Shown one piece after another: positions 9,012 through 18,158 of a stretch of DNA of 64,000 nucleotides. How positions within the stretch are numbered: the stretch's first letter is position 1; each line of letters starts with the position of its first letter. The notes under the pieces were generated by a model. That model worked only from the letters and a program-made list of their open reading frames with translations, was not told the DNA's origin and did not search any database. Both the position numbers and the translations under genes were made by a program. Origin of the DNA: Pectobacterium sp. CFBP8739 (GTDB lineage Bacteria > Pseudomonadota > Gammaproteobacteria > Enterobacterales > Enterobacteriaceae); contig NZ_JACDRR010000005.1 in NCBI RefSeq assembly GCF_013449375.1, positions 39,074-103,073 on the forward strand. The letters are read 5' to 3'.

Positions 9012-10112
9012 TTACAGCGTGATAGTGATCAGATAGGCGGCAAAAAGTGCCAGATGCGCACTGCCGCTTAATACGTTGGTCCTGCCAGTGGAGAACGTAA
9101 TGTGGCACAGCACCAACACCGACAGCATCACGACGATGTGCGGCATATCCAGACCGAAGTTCAGCGTGCGGCCGGTGAGCATGGCGATGATTGTAACGGT
9201 AGGAACCGTCAGTGAAATGGTTGCCAGCACGGAACCGAAAAACAGATTCATCGCGCGCTGTACCTGATTTTTCAGGACGGCGCGGATCGCTCCCAATCCT
9301 TCAGGAGAGAGGATTAACAGTGCGACCAAGAAGCCCGTAAACTGCGTCGGCGCGTTCATTTCGGTCAGCAGCGTTTCCAGCGGCATGGAATTCATCTTGG
9401 TTACCGCGATAACGGCAATCAGGTGAATCAGCAACCAGCCGGTGTGCCACAGCGAGCTGTGCGCAGACGGTTTACCGTGATGAGGATCGTCGCCGTCGCC
9501 TTCGTCTTCGTGCTCATACACAAACAGGCTTTGGTGCGTACGCGTTTGGATCAACAGGAACACGCCGTACATCGCCGCGGAAATCGCGGCAATAATCAGC
9601 GACTGCGATACGCTGAAATTACCATCGGGCAAGGCACTGGGGAAAACCAGCACAATCACCGCCAAGGGGAAGATCGCCATCAGGTACTGCTTGATGCCGC
9701 TGAGATTAACATACTGCGTGGCGAACTTACGGCCGCCGAGCAAGAGGGCGAAGCCCACCAGGCCACCGGTGACAATCACGATAATCGAATAGAGGGTGTC
9801 ACGCATCAGGTCTGGGCCGGCGTCACCGGTTGCCATCAGCGCTGAAATCAGGCTGACTTCCAGAATGACGACGGACAGACTGAGGATCAGCGATCCATAG
9901 GGTTCACCCAAACGGTGCGCGAGTACGTCGGCGTGACGTACCACGCTGAACGCGCTGAAAAGTATTCCGGCTAACGCAAGGGCGTTGATGCCGAGAATAG
10001 CGATGAAATCTTGTGAACTGCCCCACATGTAGAGCACGGCCAGCGCAATAACAGGAAAAATGAGTGAGTATTCATGATGGCGAGTTTTGACCACCTCAGC
10101 ATGAGACTTCAT
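9012..10112 (-). CDS. chaA: Calcium/proton antiporter ChaA
   Basis: 366 residues, as in E. coli ChaA, with about 11 membrane segments. The two alpha repeats carry acidic ion-binding motifs of the Ca2+/cation exchanger family: LGEPYGSLILSLSVVILEVSLIS near 85-107 and ALLILSPEGLGAIRAVLKNQ near 265. The central loop at about 198-212 is strongly acidic (YEHEDEGDGDDPHHG), as in CAX-type exchangers. It extrudes Ca2+ (and Na+ or K+ at alkaline pH) in exchange for protons. A chaC homologue lies nearby but on the opposite strand, so the E. coli chaABC order is not kept. Confidence 0.9.
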   Translation of the reverse strand: MKSHAEVVKTRHHEYSLIFPVIALAVLYMWGSSQDFIAILGINALALAGILFSAFSVVRHADVLAHRLGEPYGSLILSLSVVILEVSLISALMATGDAGPDLMRDTLYSIIVIVTGGLVGFALLLGGRKFATQYVNLSGIKQYLMAIFPLAVIVLVFPSALPDGNFSVSQSLIIAAISAAMYGVFLLIQTRTHQSLFVYEHEDEGDGDDPHHGKPSAHSSLWHTGWLLIHLIAVIAVTKMNSMPLETLLTEMNAPTQFTGFLVALLILSPEGLGAIRAVLKNQVQRAMNLFFGSVLATISLTVPTVTIIAMLTGRTLNFGLDMPHIVVMLSVLVLCHITFSTGRTNVLSGSAHLALFAAYLITITL

Positions 10113-10158
10113 TGCGGGAGTTCTCCTTATCCAGAGGGATGATACGGCAAAATATCCC

Positions 10159-10172
10159 CGTCATACTTCAAG
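10159..10172. repeat. 14-bp fragment of the 6982-7135 repeat head
   Basis: CGTCATACTTCAAG here is identical to the head of the repeat at 6984, but the following sequence diverges after two bases. It sits about 50 bp upstream of chaA. It is either a decayed copy or a shared short end. Confidence 0.45.
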
Positions 10173-10342
10173 CTAGCATACCGATCACTCGACGTATTCA
10201 GGGCATAGAACGGTAATAAACAGCAAAAGGTTACTAAAAAGTAGTTATAACGTAATGAAACGAACAAAAGGATAACAGATTGTCGGCATAATTCGGGGTG
10301 TTTTACGGATTTTTACGCTTTGAGGTGAAATTTAAATGAAAA

Positions 10343-10366
10343 GGGAGAATTCATCCATATTCTCCC
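10343..10366 (-). terminator. Rho-independent terminator of the siderophore reductase gene
   Basis: GGGAGAAT (10343-10350) and ATTCTCCC (10359-10366) form an 8-bp stem with an 8-nt loop. On the minus strand the stem is followed by TTTTC. It lies 33 bp after the stop of the minus-strand gene at 10399. Confidence 0.7.
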
Positions 10367-10398
10367 TATCGTGATAATATCAAATGTATTTTTTTTTG

Positions 10399-11202
10399 TT
10401 ATTCGTCAGGATTGTCCATGATATCGTGGCGTTTATGATGATAATCCTCTTCATTTAACCCCTCTCGCCAATAAGGAACGGCATACATCTGATTTCGTTC
10501 ACACCCGCGCTCTCGACGCACATGACGACGAAGCTGTACCACGATACGATCCTCACCCGCTAACCAGTAAAATGCATGTTCAGCGGTTGGAAGCGCCTGA
10601 AAACGTTGCAACAGCGTATCGGTCGCATCGGTTCCGCCGACGATCCAGTGCAATTGAAGCTGTGAGGGTTTAGCAATAGCGAGTTTATCCGCCTCGCTGT
10701 CGATACGGATCACGGCATGTCCCTGAGCATCGTCGGGCAGATTCTCTAACAGCGCCATGAGCGCGGGGAGTGACGACGGATCAGCGGCCAAGTAATAAGC
10801 GGCCGCTGGTGGCAGCATGGGGAGCGGGCCACCAGGTTGCGAAATACCAACCCAATCACCGGGTTTGGCCTGACGGGCAAACGTGACGGCAGGTCCGGCG
10901 TGTTCATGCAGCGCGAAAATCATATCCAGCTCCGCCTCTTCTGGCCGTAATGCGCGGACGCTATAAGTGCGAACGATAGGACGGGCTTCGCCTTCTGGCC
11001 AGACTGGGCCACGTTCGCCAATGGCTGGCAGAACCGGTTTTTGCTGTCCTGCCTGCGGCAGAAAAAGTTTGATATGCGCGCCATAGCGCTCGGCAGGGTA
11101 ATCGCGCAACGCGTCATGCTGGAAAGTAATGCAGCGCAAATGAGGGGAAATATCGTGGGTCTGTTTAACCTGAACTAAAACAGGCTGACGCGGCGTTGCC
11201 AT
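10399..11202 (-). CDS. NADPH-dependent ferric-siderophore reductase (YqjH/ViuB family)
   Basis: 267 residues with the siderophore-interacting protein layout. An N-terminal FAD-binding barrel includes RTYSVRALRPEEAELDMIF near residue 75 and GDWVGISQPGGPLPM near 115. The C-terminal NADPH-binding half includes YYLAADPSSLPALMALLENLP and FYWLAGEDRIVVQLRRHVRRERG. Such cytoplasmic enzymes release iron from ferric siderophores by reduction. A Fur box 53 bp upstream supports iron-repressed expression. It stands as a single gene with its own terminator. YqjH and ViuB are close relatives, so no symbol is forced. Confidence 0.85.
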   Translation of the reverse strand: MATPRQPVLVQVKQTHDISPHLRCITFQHDALRDYPAERYGAHIKLFLPQAGQQKPVLPAIGERGPVWPEGEARPIVRTYSVRALRPEEAELDMIFALHEHAGPAVTFARQAKPGDWVGISQPGGPLPMLPPAAAYYLAADPSSLPALMALLENLPDDAQGHAVIRIDSEADKLAIAKPSQLQLHWIVGGTDATDTLLQRFQALPTAEHAFYWLAGEDRIVVQLRRHVRRERGCERNQMYAVPYWREGLNEEDYHHKRHDIMDNPDE

Positions 11203-11633
11203 TCAGTGTCTCCGTGGGTAGTCAATTCCGGTATGGGAAATAATAACAATACGAGATGATAATTATTATCATTTTGTGTTTGGTCGTTGTCATTCCATCG
11301 GAATAAATATGCTGTTGGGCTTTCATATACAGAAAAAGGTCGGAAATAGGCTTCTGTTATCACAAAAATGAGGTTTGTATCAGTAAAGCGTCAAGTCTGG
11401 CGGCACGTTGCCGATTAAGTTGGTACAAAAGCGGAATATCGCGCGGATGAAACATTATCACGAACTTTTTTAGTTTTTGTGACCACTATCAAACTTGATC
11501 GCAAAGCCATAAATGAATAACCTCATGATTGGTAGTGTTGTAAAATTAAGCAGATGAAGCAGTTAGGTTTTTACACGCAGGGCGAGAGCCGATCTGACGC
11601 GCAGGAAAAGAGTAGGGCTGGAGGTGGTAAGTA
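11203..11633. promoter_or_regulatory. 431-bp divergent region with Fur box (11255-11273)
   Basis: GATGATAATTATTATCATT at 11255-11273 is a near-palindrome matching the Fur consensus well, placed where it would block the promoter of the siderophore reductase gene at 11202. The rest is AT-rich. The chaC-like gene start at 11634 has a strong SD (GGAGGT, 11620-11625). No small gene was seen. Confidence 0.65.
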
Positions 11634-12320
11634 GTGTTAACACGCGATTTTTTGCAGAAAGCAGATTGTAGAACGTCTTTTGGTTGTATTGAAGAAACCT
11701 TACTGCTCACGCCGCAACAGCGGGCTGATTCGTTGGACAGGACGCTGGCGCTCCGGCCCAATAGTTGTCCGGTCTGGGTGTTTGGCTACGGTTCGCTGAT
11801 GTGGAACCCGGTTTTTGACGCCGAAGAAACCTGTCTGGCCACGCTGACAGGGTGGCAGCGTGCCTTTTGCCTTCGTCTCACCATCGGCCGCGGCACGGTA
11901 ACCCAGCCGGGACGGATGCTGGCGCTACAGCCCGGTGGGCAAACGACAGGTCTGGCTTTCCGTTTACCGGAAGCGTCTCTGCGTGAAGATCTGGAGCTGC
12001 TGTGGAAGCGTGAAATGCTGACGGGCTGCTATCGTCCGCTCTGGTGTGAGCTGCAGCGGAAAAATGGCGCACCGCTGACGGCGCTGGTGTTTGTGTCCGA
12101 GCCGGAACATCCCCTGAATGAAAACGATACCTGTATTCAGAGCGTTGCCCCGCTGATTGCCCGTGCGAGCGGGCCGCTCGGCACCAATGCGCAATATCTG
12201 TTTGCGCTGGAGCAAGAGCTGAAAAATCACGGGACAGAAGATGCAAGCGTGAGTGAGCTGGCGCAACGGGTGCGTATTTTGCAACAGTCGTGTTCTGCGG
12301 CGGCAGGGAACGGACAATAA
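11634..12320 (+). CDS. chaC: ChaC-type glutathione-specific gamma-glutamylcyclotransferase
   Basis: 228 residues. The GGCT-fold substrate loop is seen at PVWVFGYGSLMWNPVF (near 45-60), preceded by the ChaC-typical TRDFLQKADCRTSFGCIEETLL. The region ELLWKREMLTGCYRPLWCEL near 120 holds the likely catalytic Glu, and the end has ARASGPLGTNAQYLFALEQEL. ChaC cleaves reduced glutathione to 5-oxoproline and Cys-Gly in the cytoplasm. The GTG start has GGAGGT 8 bp upstream. It converges with the DUF481 gene; the hairpin at 12344-12371 may end both. Confidence 0.88.
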   Translation: MLTRDFLQKADCRTSFGCIEETLLLTPQQRADSLDRTLALRPNSCPVWVFGYGSLMWNPVFDAEETCLATLTGWQRAFCLRLTIGRGTVTQPGRMLALQPGGQTTGLAFRLPEASLREDLELLWKREMLTGCYRPLWCELQRKNGAPLTALVFVSEPEHPLNENDTCIQSVAPLIARASGPLGTNAQYLFALEQELKNHGTEDASVSELAQRVRILQQSCSAAAGNGQ

Positions 12321-12343
12321 CGGCGCGACGAGCATGAGCGTTG

Positions 12344-12371
12344 AGGTGAACGACGACGTCGCCGTTCACCT
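12344..12371. terminator. Hairpin between convergent chaC and DUF481 genes
   Basis: AGGTGAACG (12344-12352) pairs with CGTTCACCT (12363-12371) to give a 9-bp perfect stem between two converging genes. No long T run follows on either strand, so the assignment as a bidirectional terminator is tentative. Confidence 0.5.
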
Positions 12372-12393
12372 TGAAACGAATGAAGCGACCGAA

Positions 12394-13434
12394 TTACCAG
12401 CCGACGCCAACACCCATGGTGTACAGCGTGTCGTCAACATTCCCCTGATTACTTTCGATACGGGTACGTGACACTTTCATCGTCATCGAAGACCAGTCGG
12501 TCAGCTTGAAGCGCATGCCTGCATCCGCTTTCAGATAGATTGGCGCAGTGCCGTCAAATGAACGCCCCAATTCGCCGTTGGTGAAGGCTTCAACCGATTT
12601 GCTGAATATATAGCGGTTGTACGCCCATTTAATCCCACCAGAGTAGAAGTTATCCTCGCCCTGATCGCGATAGATGAAGGTTTGGGAGTTGACCAGTGAA
12701 GTCAGAGAAAATGCGCCTAAATCGTTATCCCAGAACTGATAGCCGGGACCGAGACCGAAAGAACGGTTGATTTTAATGCTTTCGATCCAGTCGCGTTTGT
12801 ACTGGTAACGACCCTGCCAAAACCAGTTCTCATCCACGAATTTATCCAGCGCATATTCGCCAGCCGCATTCTTGGTGCTCTCGACTTTATCCTCTTTCGC
12901 CAAATGGTAACTGGCATCAAGGTTGTGTCGCCACGTATCGTGACGCGCTTTGGTGTTCAGCGCCACATCGTAGTTATCCGTTTCTGTCGAACTTTTCTTG
13001 TGCGACATGCCGGCATCAATGTTGCCTTTCCAGGCGAAATCGGTCACCAGCGGCTTCTGCGCGACGATGGACGTAATTTCAGAAAGCGGCAATGTTTGTG
13101 GACCAGCCGCTTCGTTAGCCAGCGACGGATTCGCGACGATGGCGCGGTTTTCGCCCGCGTTGATCGTCGGATACAGAACGCCTTTCTCGTAACGTTCGCC
13201 TTGAATCACCAGACCATGGTCGGATTCGAAGGTTTTCACCTTGTCCCAGGCTACAGAAATAGAGCCAGCATAGTCGGTGTTGATAAAGAGTTTACCGCCG
13301 TCAAGCAGCGTGATTTTCCCTGTGAGCTTGTCGCCGTTGTTCAACCAAATGGTGTCAGCGCGGCTCTGCGTAACGCCAGCAGAAAGGGCGATAACCAGGC
13401 TGAGGGAAGAGATTGCGTGTTTGGATAGTGTCAT
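12394..13434 (-). CDS. DUF481-family outer-membrane beta-barrel protein
   Basis: 346 residues from ATG 13434 (a TTG 45 bp upstream is less likely). A signal peptide is seen (KHAISSLSLVIALSAGVTQSRA|DT). A short beta domain follows (DTIWLNNGDKLTGKITLLDGG...VAWDKVKTFESD). The C-terminal about 200 residues are amphipathic strands rich in aromatic residues, ending YTMGVGVGW with a terminal aromatic as expected for Bam-dependent barrels. The DUF481 (YdiY-like) function is not established. It is a single gene, with no operator recognised. Confidence 0.78.
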   Translation of the reverse strand: MTLSKHAISSLSLVIALSAGVTQSRADTIWLNNGDKLTGKITLLDGGKLFINTDYAGSISVAWDKVKTFESDHGLVIQGERYEKGVLYPTINAGENRAIVANPSLANEAAGPQTLPLSEITSIVAQKPLVTDFAWKGNIDAGMSHKKSSTETDNYDVALNTKARHDTWRHNLDASYHLAKEDKVESTKNAAGEYALDKFVDENWFWQGRYQYKRDWIESIKINRSFGLGPGYQFWDNDLGAFSLTSLVNSQTFIYRDQGEDNFYSGGIKWAYNRYIFSKSVEAFTNGELGRSFDGTAPIYLKADAGMRFKLTDWSSMTMKVSRTRIESNQGNVDDTLYTMGVGVGW

Positions 13435-13680
13435 TATTGCCAAGTAAACAGTGGTGACAGGTATTGAGATGTCCGTCAAAGACGTACAACCGTTGATAAC
13501 GAACCGGTTTAGCCCGGAACGGCAAACATTAACAGGAATCGAAGTGATGCTCTACCCGAAAACGGTAATTGATTAGAATGTAAATAGTTATAAAAGTTGC
13601 TATTGATGATTAACGGCTATAACGCGATGTCTGTCACACTTTGGAGTCAGTCGAAAGGAACGTCGTTATACGTGAGAGGC

Positions 13681-13712
13681 TTCTCTGGCCCAGACGATTT
13701 CAGGCCAGAGAA
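13681..13712 (-). terminator. Hairpin downstream of the acyltransferase gene
   Basis: TTCTCTGGCC (13681-13690) and GGCCAGAGAA (13703-13712) form a perfect 10-bp stem starting 19 bp after the stop codon. A T tract is missing. Confidence 0.5.
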
Positions 13713-13730
13713 ATGAGTGCGAAAGCGGTA

Positions 13731-15008
13731 CTACGCGGTACGTTGCGTGCGTGAGATATTGTTGGTGTTCAGGAAACGCGAGGTCAGGAACGTCCTCACG
13801 CGCAGCACGATCCGTTCCTGGAAGAGCACACAGAGCGTCACGGTGGTGAGCAGGAAAATGATATAGCCCGTCATGGAGAGCTGCACCTGACCGGCGGCGG
13901 CAATGCACTGATCCCAGTCGCTGAAGCAGGCCATTGGGTTACCGCGCACCAACTGTTCCAGCGTACGGAACAGATTGAAGAGCGGAACGTGCAGCGCAAA
14001 GATCGAGAGCGATGCCGCCCCCAAGCGCGGTGACCAATGTCGCAGCCACTCGCGATTAGGTTCACGCGCTAGCGCGCTGAGGCAGACTAAACCGACCTGA
14101 GCTGGCAGGAGCAAACCGTTATGCAACAGGAAATACCAATAGGCTTCGCCTTTTGTGAACAGCCAGGTAGCGACAAGGAAATTCACACCAATAAAGAGGG
14201 CGAGCGCATAGCGCTGACCTTTGGTCAGTGGTAAGCGATCTTTCTGACGATAATGACGGAACAGTGCATAGCCCAAAATACCAGCCAAAAATTCCGGCAG
14301 GCGGAAGATCGGTCCGCGCTGCAATAATCCGGTGTAGGGCATGCCGAACTGCTGCTGCCAAATCACCCAAATCGGCGGCAGCAGATACAGCAGGCAGACG
14401 ATCCCCATCCACAGCCACGGATGGCGGCTGTTCAACAGACGTGGCGCTAACAGCGGAAATGCCAGATAGAAAAAGAACAGGGTAGAAAGCGACCATAACG
14501 GGGCATTGAAGGTCAGGAAGTAAGGATTCCATGCCTGCAACATCAGTACCTGCAATAACCCGTTGAACGCCAACTGTGCATTCGTCATATAATGGCGCAG
14601 TGTTTCGGGTGCGGCTGCGGGATCGTTGGTGTCATAAATGACAAAACGCGCGCTGGCGATTTGCCCTTCTGGTGGCACGGCCAGCCACTGCATCAGCGTC
14701 ACGACGGCAATCGAAGACAGCAGGGCAATGATATGAATGGGATAAAGATTAAAGAAGCGTTTGGCCCAAAACTGGCGAACGGGTTCGCGCAGACGTCCGT
14801 CCTTTATGTAGACATGGGCTAGCAAGAAGCCAGACAGGACAAAGAACGTGCTGGTCGCGAAGAATCCCATGCTGGTGAGCTCGCTCAGGAAAGGAATGCG
14901 CTCTCGCTGGGGATAAACGTGTACCGTGTGATAAATCATCACGTAGCAGCCGAGCAAAAACCGTAACCATTCCAGGCCGATAAAACGCTCCTTACTGACC
15001 TTTTTCAT
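13731..15008 (-). CDS. Acyltransferase-3 family integral membrane protein
   Basis: 425 residues from ATG 15008, which follows GAGGA by 5 bp; an upstream TTG is not needed. About ten membrane segments. The family marks are the N-terminal GLEWLRFLLGCYVMIYHTVHVYP, with the conserved His of the catalytic region, and FFVLSGFLLAHVY after it. Members O-acylate surface glycans, LPS, exopolysaccharide or macrolides. It is not OpgC, whose N-terminus differs. The gene is monocistronic and nothing nearby identifies the substrate. The C-terminal tail is basic (RVRTFLTSRFLN). Confidence 0.8.
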   Translation of the reverse strand: MKKVSKERFIGLEWLRFLLGCYVMIYHTVHVYPQRERIPFLSELTSMGFFATSTFFVLSGFLLAHVYIKDGRLREPVRQFWAKRFFNLYPIHIIALLSSIAVVTLMQWLAVPPEGQIASARFVIYDTNDPAAAPETLRHYMTNAQLAFNGLLQVLMLQAWNPYFLTFNAPLWSLSTLFFFYLAFPLLAPRLLNSRHPWLWMGIVCLLYLLPPIWVIWQQQFGMPYTGLLQRGPIFRLPEFLAGILGYALFRHYRQKDRLPLTKGQRYALALFIGVNFLVATWLFTKGEAYWYFLLHNGLLLPAQVGLVCLSALAREPNREWLRHWSPRLGAASLSIFALHVPLFNLFRTLEQLVRGNPMACFSDWDQCIAAAGQVQLSMTGYIIFLLTTVTLCVLFQERIVLRVRTFLTSRFLNTNNISRTQRTA

Positions 15009-15370
15009 GCTGTTCCTCAACGTTAAACTCGGTGTAAAAGCCGAAAAATGCGATTACAAGCTAGTTTAAACGAGAGAAACGTCACATTAATTAGGATAAT
15101 GGCTATAAATGCCGGTGCCGTTTAGCAACCGTTTAGATCGAACGGGGTGTTGGTGGAATTTCGAACCATTATTTTCATCAACGTTGTTTTTATCAACGAC
15201 AGGGTTTTTATCAACGACAGAGTTTTTATCAACGACAGAGTTTTTATCAACGACGGCGTTTTCATTAGCTCCGGCGGCATCCTCGCTTACGCGAGGATAA
15301 TCTCGGACGGAAGGGCGCCAGAGCGCCTTACCCGTACCGCTGACAATAGCGGTATCTTGTAACGATTGGA
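15009..15370. repeat. 362-bp intergenic region with an 18-bp tandem repeat and hairpins
   Basis: Four head-to-tail 18-bp units (TTTTTATCAACGACAGAG and variants) lie at 15187-15204, 15205-15222, 15223-15240 and 15241-15258, with a decayed unit before the first. Units 2 and 3 are identical. After narL there are two hairpins: TACCGCT/AGCGGTA (15335-15341, 15348-15354) and ATCCTCGC/GCGAGGAT (15279-15286, 15291-15298). Either could end narXL transcripts, though neither has a T tract. The tandem array could be read through as an in-frame peptide on the plus strand, but no SD supports this. Confidence 0.7.
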
Positions 15371-16021
15371 TTAAATCACTTTTTCTTGTAATACCCAGAC
15401 AGCCGCTTCAACCCGTGATTTTAGCTTCATTTTTTTCAATAGGTGTTTGACGTGAACCTTAACGGTACTTTCGGTAATGGTGAGCTTGCGGGCAATCACT
15501 TTATTGGATAATCCCTGAGCCAACAGCTTCAGAATATCGCGTTCGCGTGGCGTGAGCTGCTGAATGTCTCGGTCGCTACTGTGGCGGCTTTCGCGCAGGC
15601 TGGCGGCCAGAATTGGGGTCAACGTTTCACTCAGCACCATTTTTCCTGACGCCGCCTGATGCAGCGCAGCCAGCAAATCTTCCGGCTCCATATCTTTCAG
15701 CAGGTAACCGTCAGCACCATTTTTCAGGGCATTGACAACATCGTCTTCATGGTTGGATACGCTAAAGACGACAATACGACCAGACAGCGATTTTTCCCGC
15801 AGACGATTCAATGTTTCCAGGCCATTCATGCCGGGCATGTTCAAATCAAGCAGAATCAAATCCGGGTCTAGTTGCTCCGCTAGCTCGACCCCCTGTTCGC
15901 CGTGACTGGCTTCACCTGCCACCTGCAATTCTGGGTCCATGCTGATGAGTTGCTTAACGCCATTGCGCAACATGGGATGATCATCAATCAGCAGTAGGGT
16001 GGCGGCATCTTCGTTAATCAT
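15371..16021 (-). CDS. narL: Nitrate/nitrite response regulator NarL
   Basis: 216 residues. The receiver has Asp pairs at 13-14 ([16 protein letters not shown]), phospho-acceptor Asp59 ([13 protein letters not shown]) and Lys near 109. The LuxR-type HTH (about 150-205) has [25 protein letters not shown] and [14 protein letters not shown]. It is the partner of NarX and overlaps narX by 8 bp. NarL activates narK and narGHJI with FNR and represses alternative anaerobic respiration. Heptamer sites fitting NarL are seen before both narX/narK and narG. Confidence 0.93.
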   Translation of the reverse strand: MINEDAATLLLIDDHPMLRNGVKQLISMDPELQVAGEASHGEQGVELAEQLDPDLILLDLNMPGMNGLETLNRLREKSLSGRIVVFSVSNHEDDVVNALKNGADGYLLKDMEPEDLLAALHQAASGKMVLSETLTPILAASLRESRHSSDRDIQQLTPRERDILKLLAQGLSNKVIARKLTITESTVKVHVKHLLKKMKLKSRVEAAVWVLQEKVI

Positions 16022-17822
16022 GAGTTTCTCCTGTTAATGGCAGCCGGTGACGGTATTCGGAGAGGAAATTGACATTGACTTCAGTGCCCCCCGACGGTCG
16101 GCGTCGAACAATGCATTCGCCGTGCAAACCTCGAGCACGGTCGCGCATGATAATAAGTCCATAATGGTTGGCGCGGCTGGCATCATCCGGAATACCGATG
16201 CCGTTATCGGCTACGCTGAGTTCAATGTAGCCCTGACGTAGTTGCAGGGTGATATCGACCTGTGTCGCCTGCGCGTGTTTATAAATATTACTCAGCGCTT
16301 CACGCACAATTTGCAGGACGTGAATGCCCTGGTGCGCGGAGACCGACTGCGGCGGCAGACGGTAGTGGAGTTCGATGGGATAGCCCAGCCGCTTGCTGAA
16401 TTCATCGACTGACGCCCGCAACGCGGCGAGTAAGCCGGATTCCGACAGCTTTAGCCGGAAGGTGGTCAACAGTTCACGCAGTTGGCGATAGGCGGTGTTC
16501 AGTTCTTCCCGCATTTCCGTCAGCAACTGTTGCGAAACGGGGGGAAAATCGCCGCCCTGCATTTGCAGGCAGCTCACCTGAATTTTCAGGCAGGAAAGGG
16601 ACTGGGCGATGGAGTCGTGCAGCTCACGAGCAATGGTGGCGCGCTCTTCCATTAGCATCAACTGCTGCTGATGGTTAGATTGACGCTCCAACGCCAGCGT
16701 GCTGGTCAACTGTTCCAGCAAGGTATTCAGCAACTGATTCTGATCCCGACTCAATACGGTGTTGCCCGGCAGCGTGGCTAACACAACGCCATATTGCCCG
16801 TGTTTATCGTGCAGATCCCAGCAGTGGGGTTTACCCGGCAGTTCTTCCGGTTTTGCCTGCATCCCGCAGCTCTGACAGCTGTTATCTGGGCAGTGATCCG
16901 GCTGTGATTGGCTGCAATCGCTAAACTGGTGAAACTGTTCCTGATTGTTATCTTCATACAATCGCAGTTGAATATTGCGCAGGGGAGTCAGCGACGGCAG
17001 TTCGTTCAGGATCGGCATCAGGCGGCTACACAGCGGCGCGCCGGTATGCAGGCGCCGGCTGGCGCGATAAAGGAAAGAGAGCAGATCGTTTTTCTGTTGC
17101 AGGTCGGCGGTTTTCTCGGCCACGCGCTGTTCCAGACTGTGGTACATGGCGGAAAGTTCATCCGACATGCTGTTCAGCACTTGTCCCAGCGTGCTCATTT
17201 CATCATGGCCGTTGATGGCGACGCGCTGGGTGAAATCGCCGTGACCGATGGTCTGTGCCATCGCAACCAGACGTTGCCACGGTGTTAACAGACGGCGACG
17301 TAGGTAAAAGAACGTCGTGACCAGCAGAATAAACATGATGCCGATGAAGATACGCTGCACCAGCGTGACCATCCTCAGCCTTTGTTCGGTTTTATGATCG
17401 ATGGCGGAAACCAAATCGTCGAGCTGTTTCACGAAGCGGGCGACATCCGCCGACGCATCGGAAGAATGCGTTGCCTGTCGCAGATGAGGTTGCAGGTTTT
17501 CCAGCCAGAAAACGCGCAGCGCAGTGAATTGTTCACTAAGCCCTTCCCGACGTACTGCCTGCTGTAGATCGTTGCTGATTTCGTCTTCTTCCAGTTCTTG
17601 CAGGTAGATTTCATTTTCGGCAGAGAGCGGTACCATTGAAAGCAGCCGATAGCTCTGCATGCGCAGCGAACCCGCTTTATTAATGGCGTGCGCGTTCCCT
17701 TGGATGCTTTGAGACATCCAACTGGAAACCGACATACCTGCAATACCCAGCAAACCGAGTAGCAGCATCAATAGTGCAACCTGATTGACGAGCGACAGCG
17801 GCAGCAGGAAACGTTTCAACAT
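16014..17822 (-). CDS. narX: Nitrate/nitrite sensor kinase NarX
   Basis: 602 residues from ATG 17822, where the E. coli-like N-terminus ([18 protein letters not shown]) begins; upstream in-frame starts add 26 unmatched residues. TM1 is about 15-37. The periplasmic P box is clear ([23 protein letters not shown]). TM2 is about 150-170, followed by HAMP, a signalling coil, and a central module with a Cys cluster ([12 protein letters not shown]). The HisKA_3 motif is [25 protein letters not shown] with the phospho-His in RELHDS. The ATPase lobe has [10 protein letters not shown]. It senses nitrate in the periplasm and acts on NarL. Confidence 0.93.
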   Translation of the reverse strand: MLKRFLLPLSLVNQVALLMLLLGLLGIAGMSVSSWMSQSIQGNAHAINKAGSLRMQSYRLLSMVPLSAENEIYLQELEEDEISNDLQQAVRREGLSEQFTALRVFWLENLQPHLRQATHSSDASADVARFVKQLDDLVSAIDHKTEQRLRMVTLVQRIFIGIMFILLVTTFFYLRRRLLTPWQRLVAMAQTIGHGDFTQRVAINGHDEMSTLGQVLNSMSDELSAMYHSLEQRVAEKTADLQQKNDLLSFLYRASRRLHTGAPLCSRLMPILNELPSLTPLRNIQLRLYEDNNQEQFHQFSDCSQSQPDHCPDNSCQSCGMQAKPEELPGKPHCWDLHDKHGQYGVVLATLPGNTVLSRDQNQLLNTLLEQLTSTLALERQSNHQQQLMLMEERATIARELHDSIAQSLSCLKIQVSCLQMQGGDFPPVSQQLLTEMREELNTAYRQLRELLTTFRLKLSESGLLAALRASVDEFSKRLGYPIELHYRLPPQSVSAHQGIHVLQIVREALSNIYKHAQATQVDITLQLRQGYIELSVADNGIGIPDDASRANHYGLIIMRDRARGLHGECIVRRRPSGGTEVNVNFLSEYRHRLPLTGETHD

Positions 17823-18158
17823 AATAAAGCGACCTCTGCTGGAGGAGTAGAGAACCAGTACCGAGAGGGATAACCCTTTTGGCATTTTTCCCGATTCCAC
17901 GTGATAACCCTATACCCACTAGTGAGTACCACCGAATATCTGCGCCTTGAAAGGGGGTATGACAGTAAGAAAAAAGAGAGATATAACAGATTGAATTATC
18001 GTTGCTTATTTTTCTATTTTTATTACTCATTAAGGAGTGTGGCTATTTTTACACGGTTTTTTTACCTGACAGCGCGTTGATTTGCATCAACTTTACCTGC
18101 GGTGTAATCCCTAATGTTGCGCCTTAATTCTACCGCGTTTTTATTTATCGAGGTTTTT
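17823..18158. promoter_or_regulatory. narX-narK divergent control region: two NarL 7-2-7 pairs, FNR box
   Basis: A perfect FNR box, TTGAT-TTGC-ATCAA, lies at 18077-18090. A -10-like TAATGT at 18112-18117 puts it near -41 of narK. A NarL 7-2-7 pair, TACTCAT-TA-AGGAGTG at 18024-18039, would be near -93, close to the E. coli narK arrangement. A second 7-2-7-like pair, TACCCAC-TA-GTGAGTA at 17913-17928, lies about 90 bp before narX. Motifs are seen; use is inferred from E. coli. Confidence 0.75.

Noticed and set aside
13731-15008. OpgC/MdoC glucan succinylation protein
   Set aside because: Same broad acyltransferase-3 family, but the N-terminal sequence and context do not match OpgC, and no opgGH is present.
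15187-15258. CRISPR-like array
   Set aside because: Units are contiguous with no spacers and no cas genes are near.
15109-15362. Plus-strand reading frames translating the 18-bp tandem array into repeated FINDRV or FLSTTE peptides
   Set aside because: No SD, no family, and all periodicity comes from the tandem repeat; treated as non-coding.
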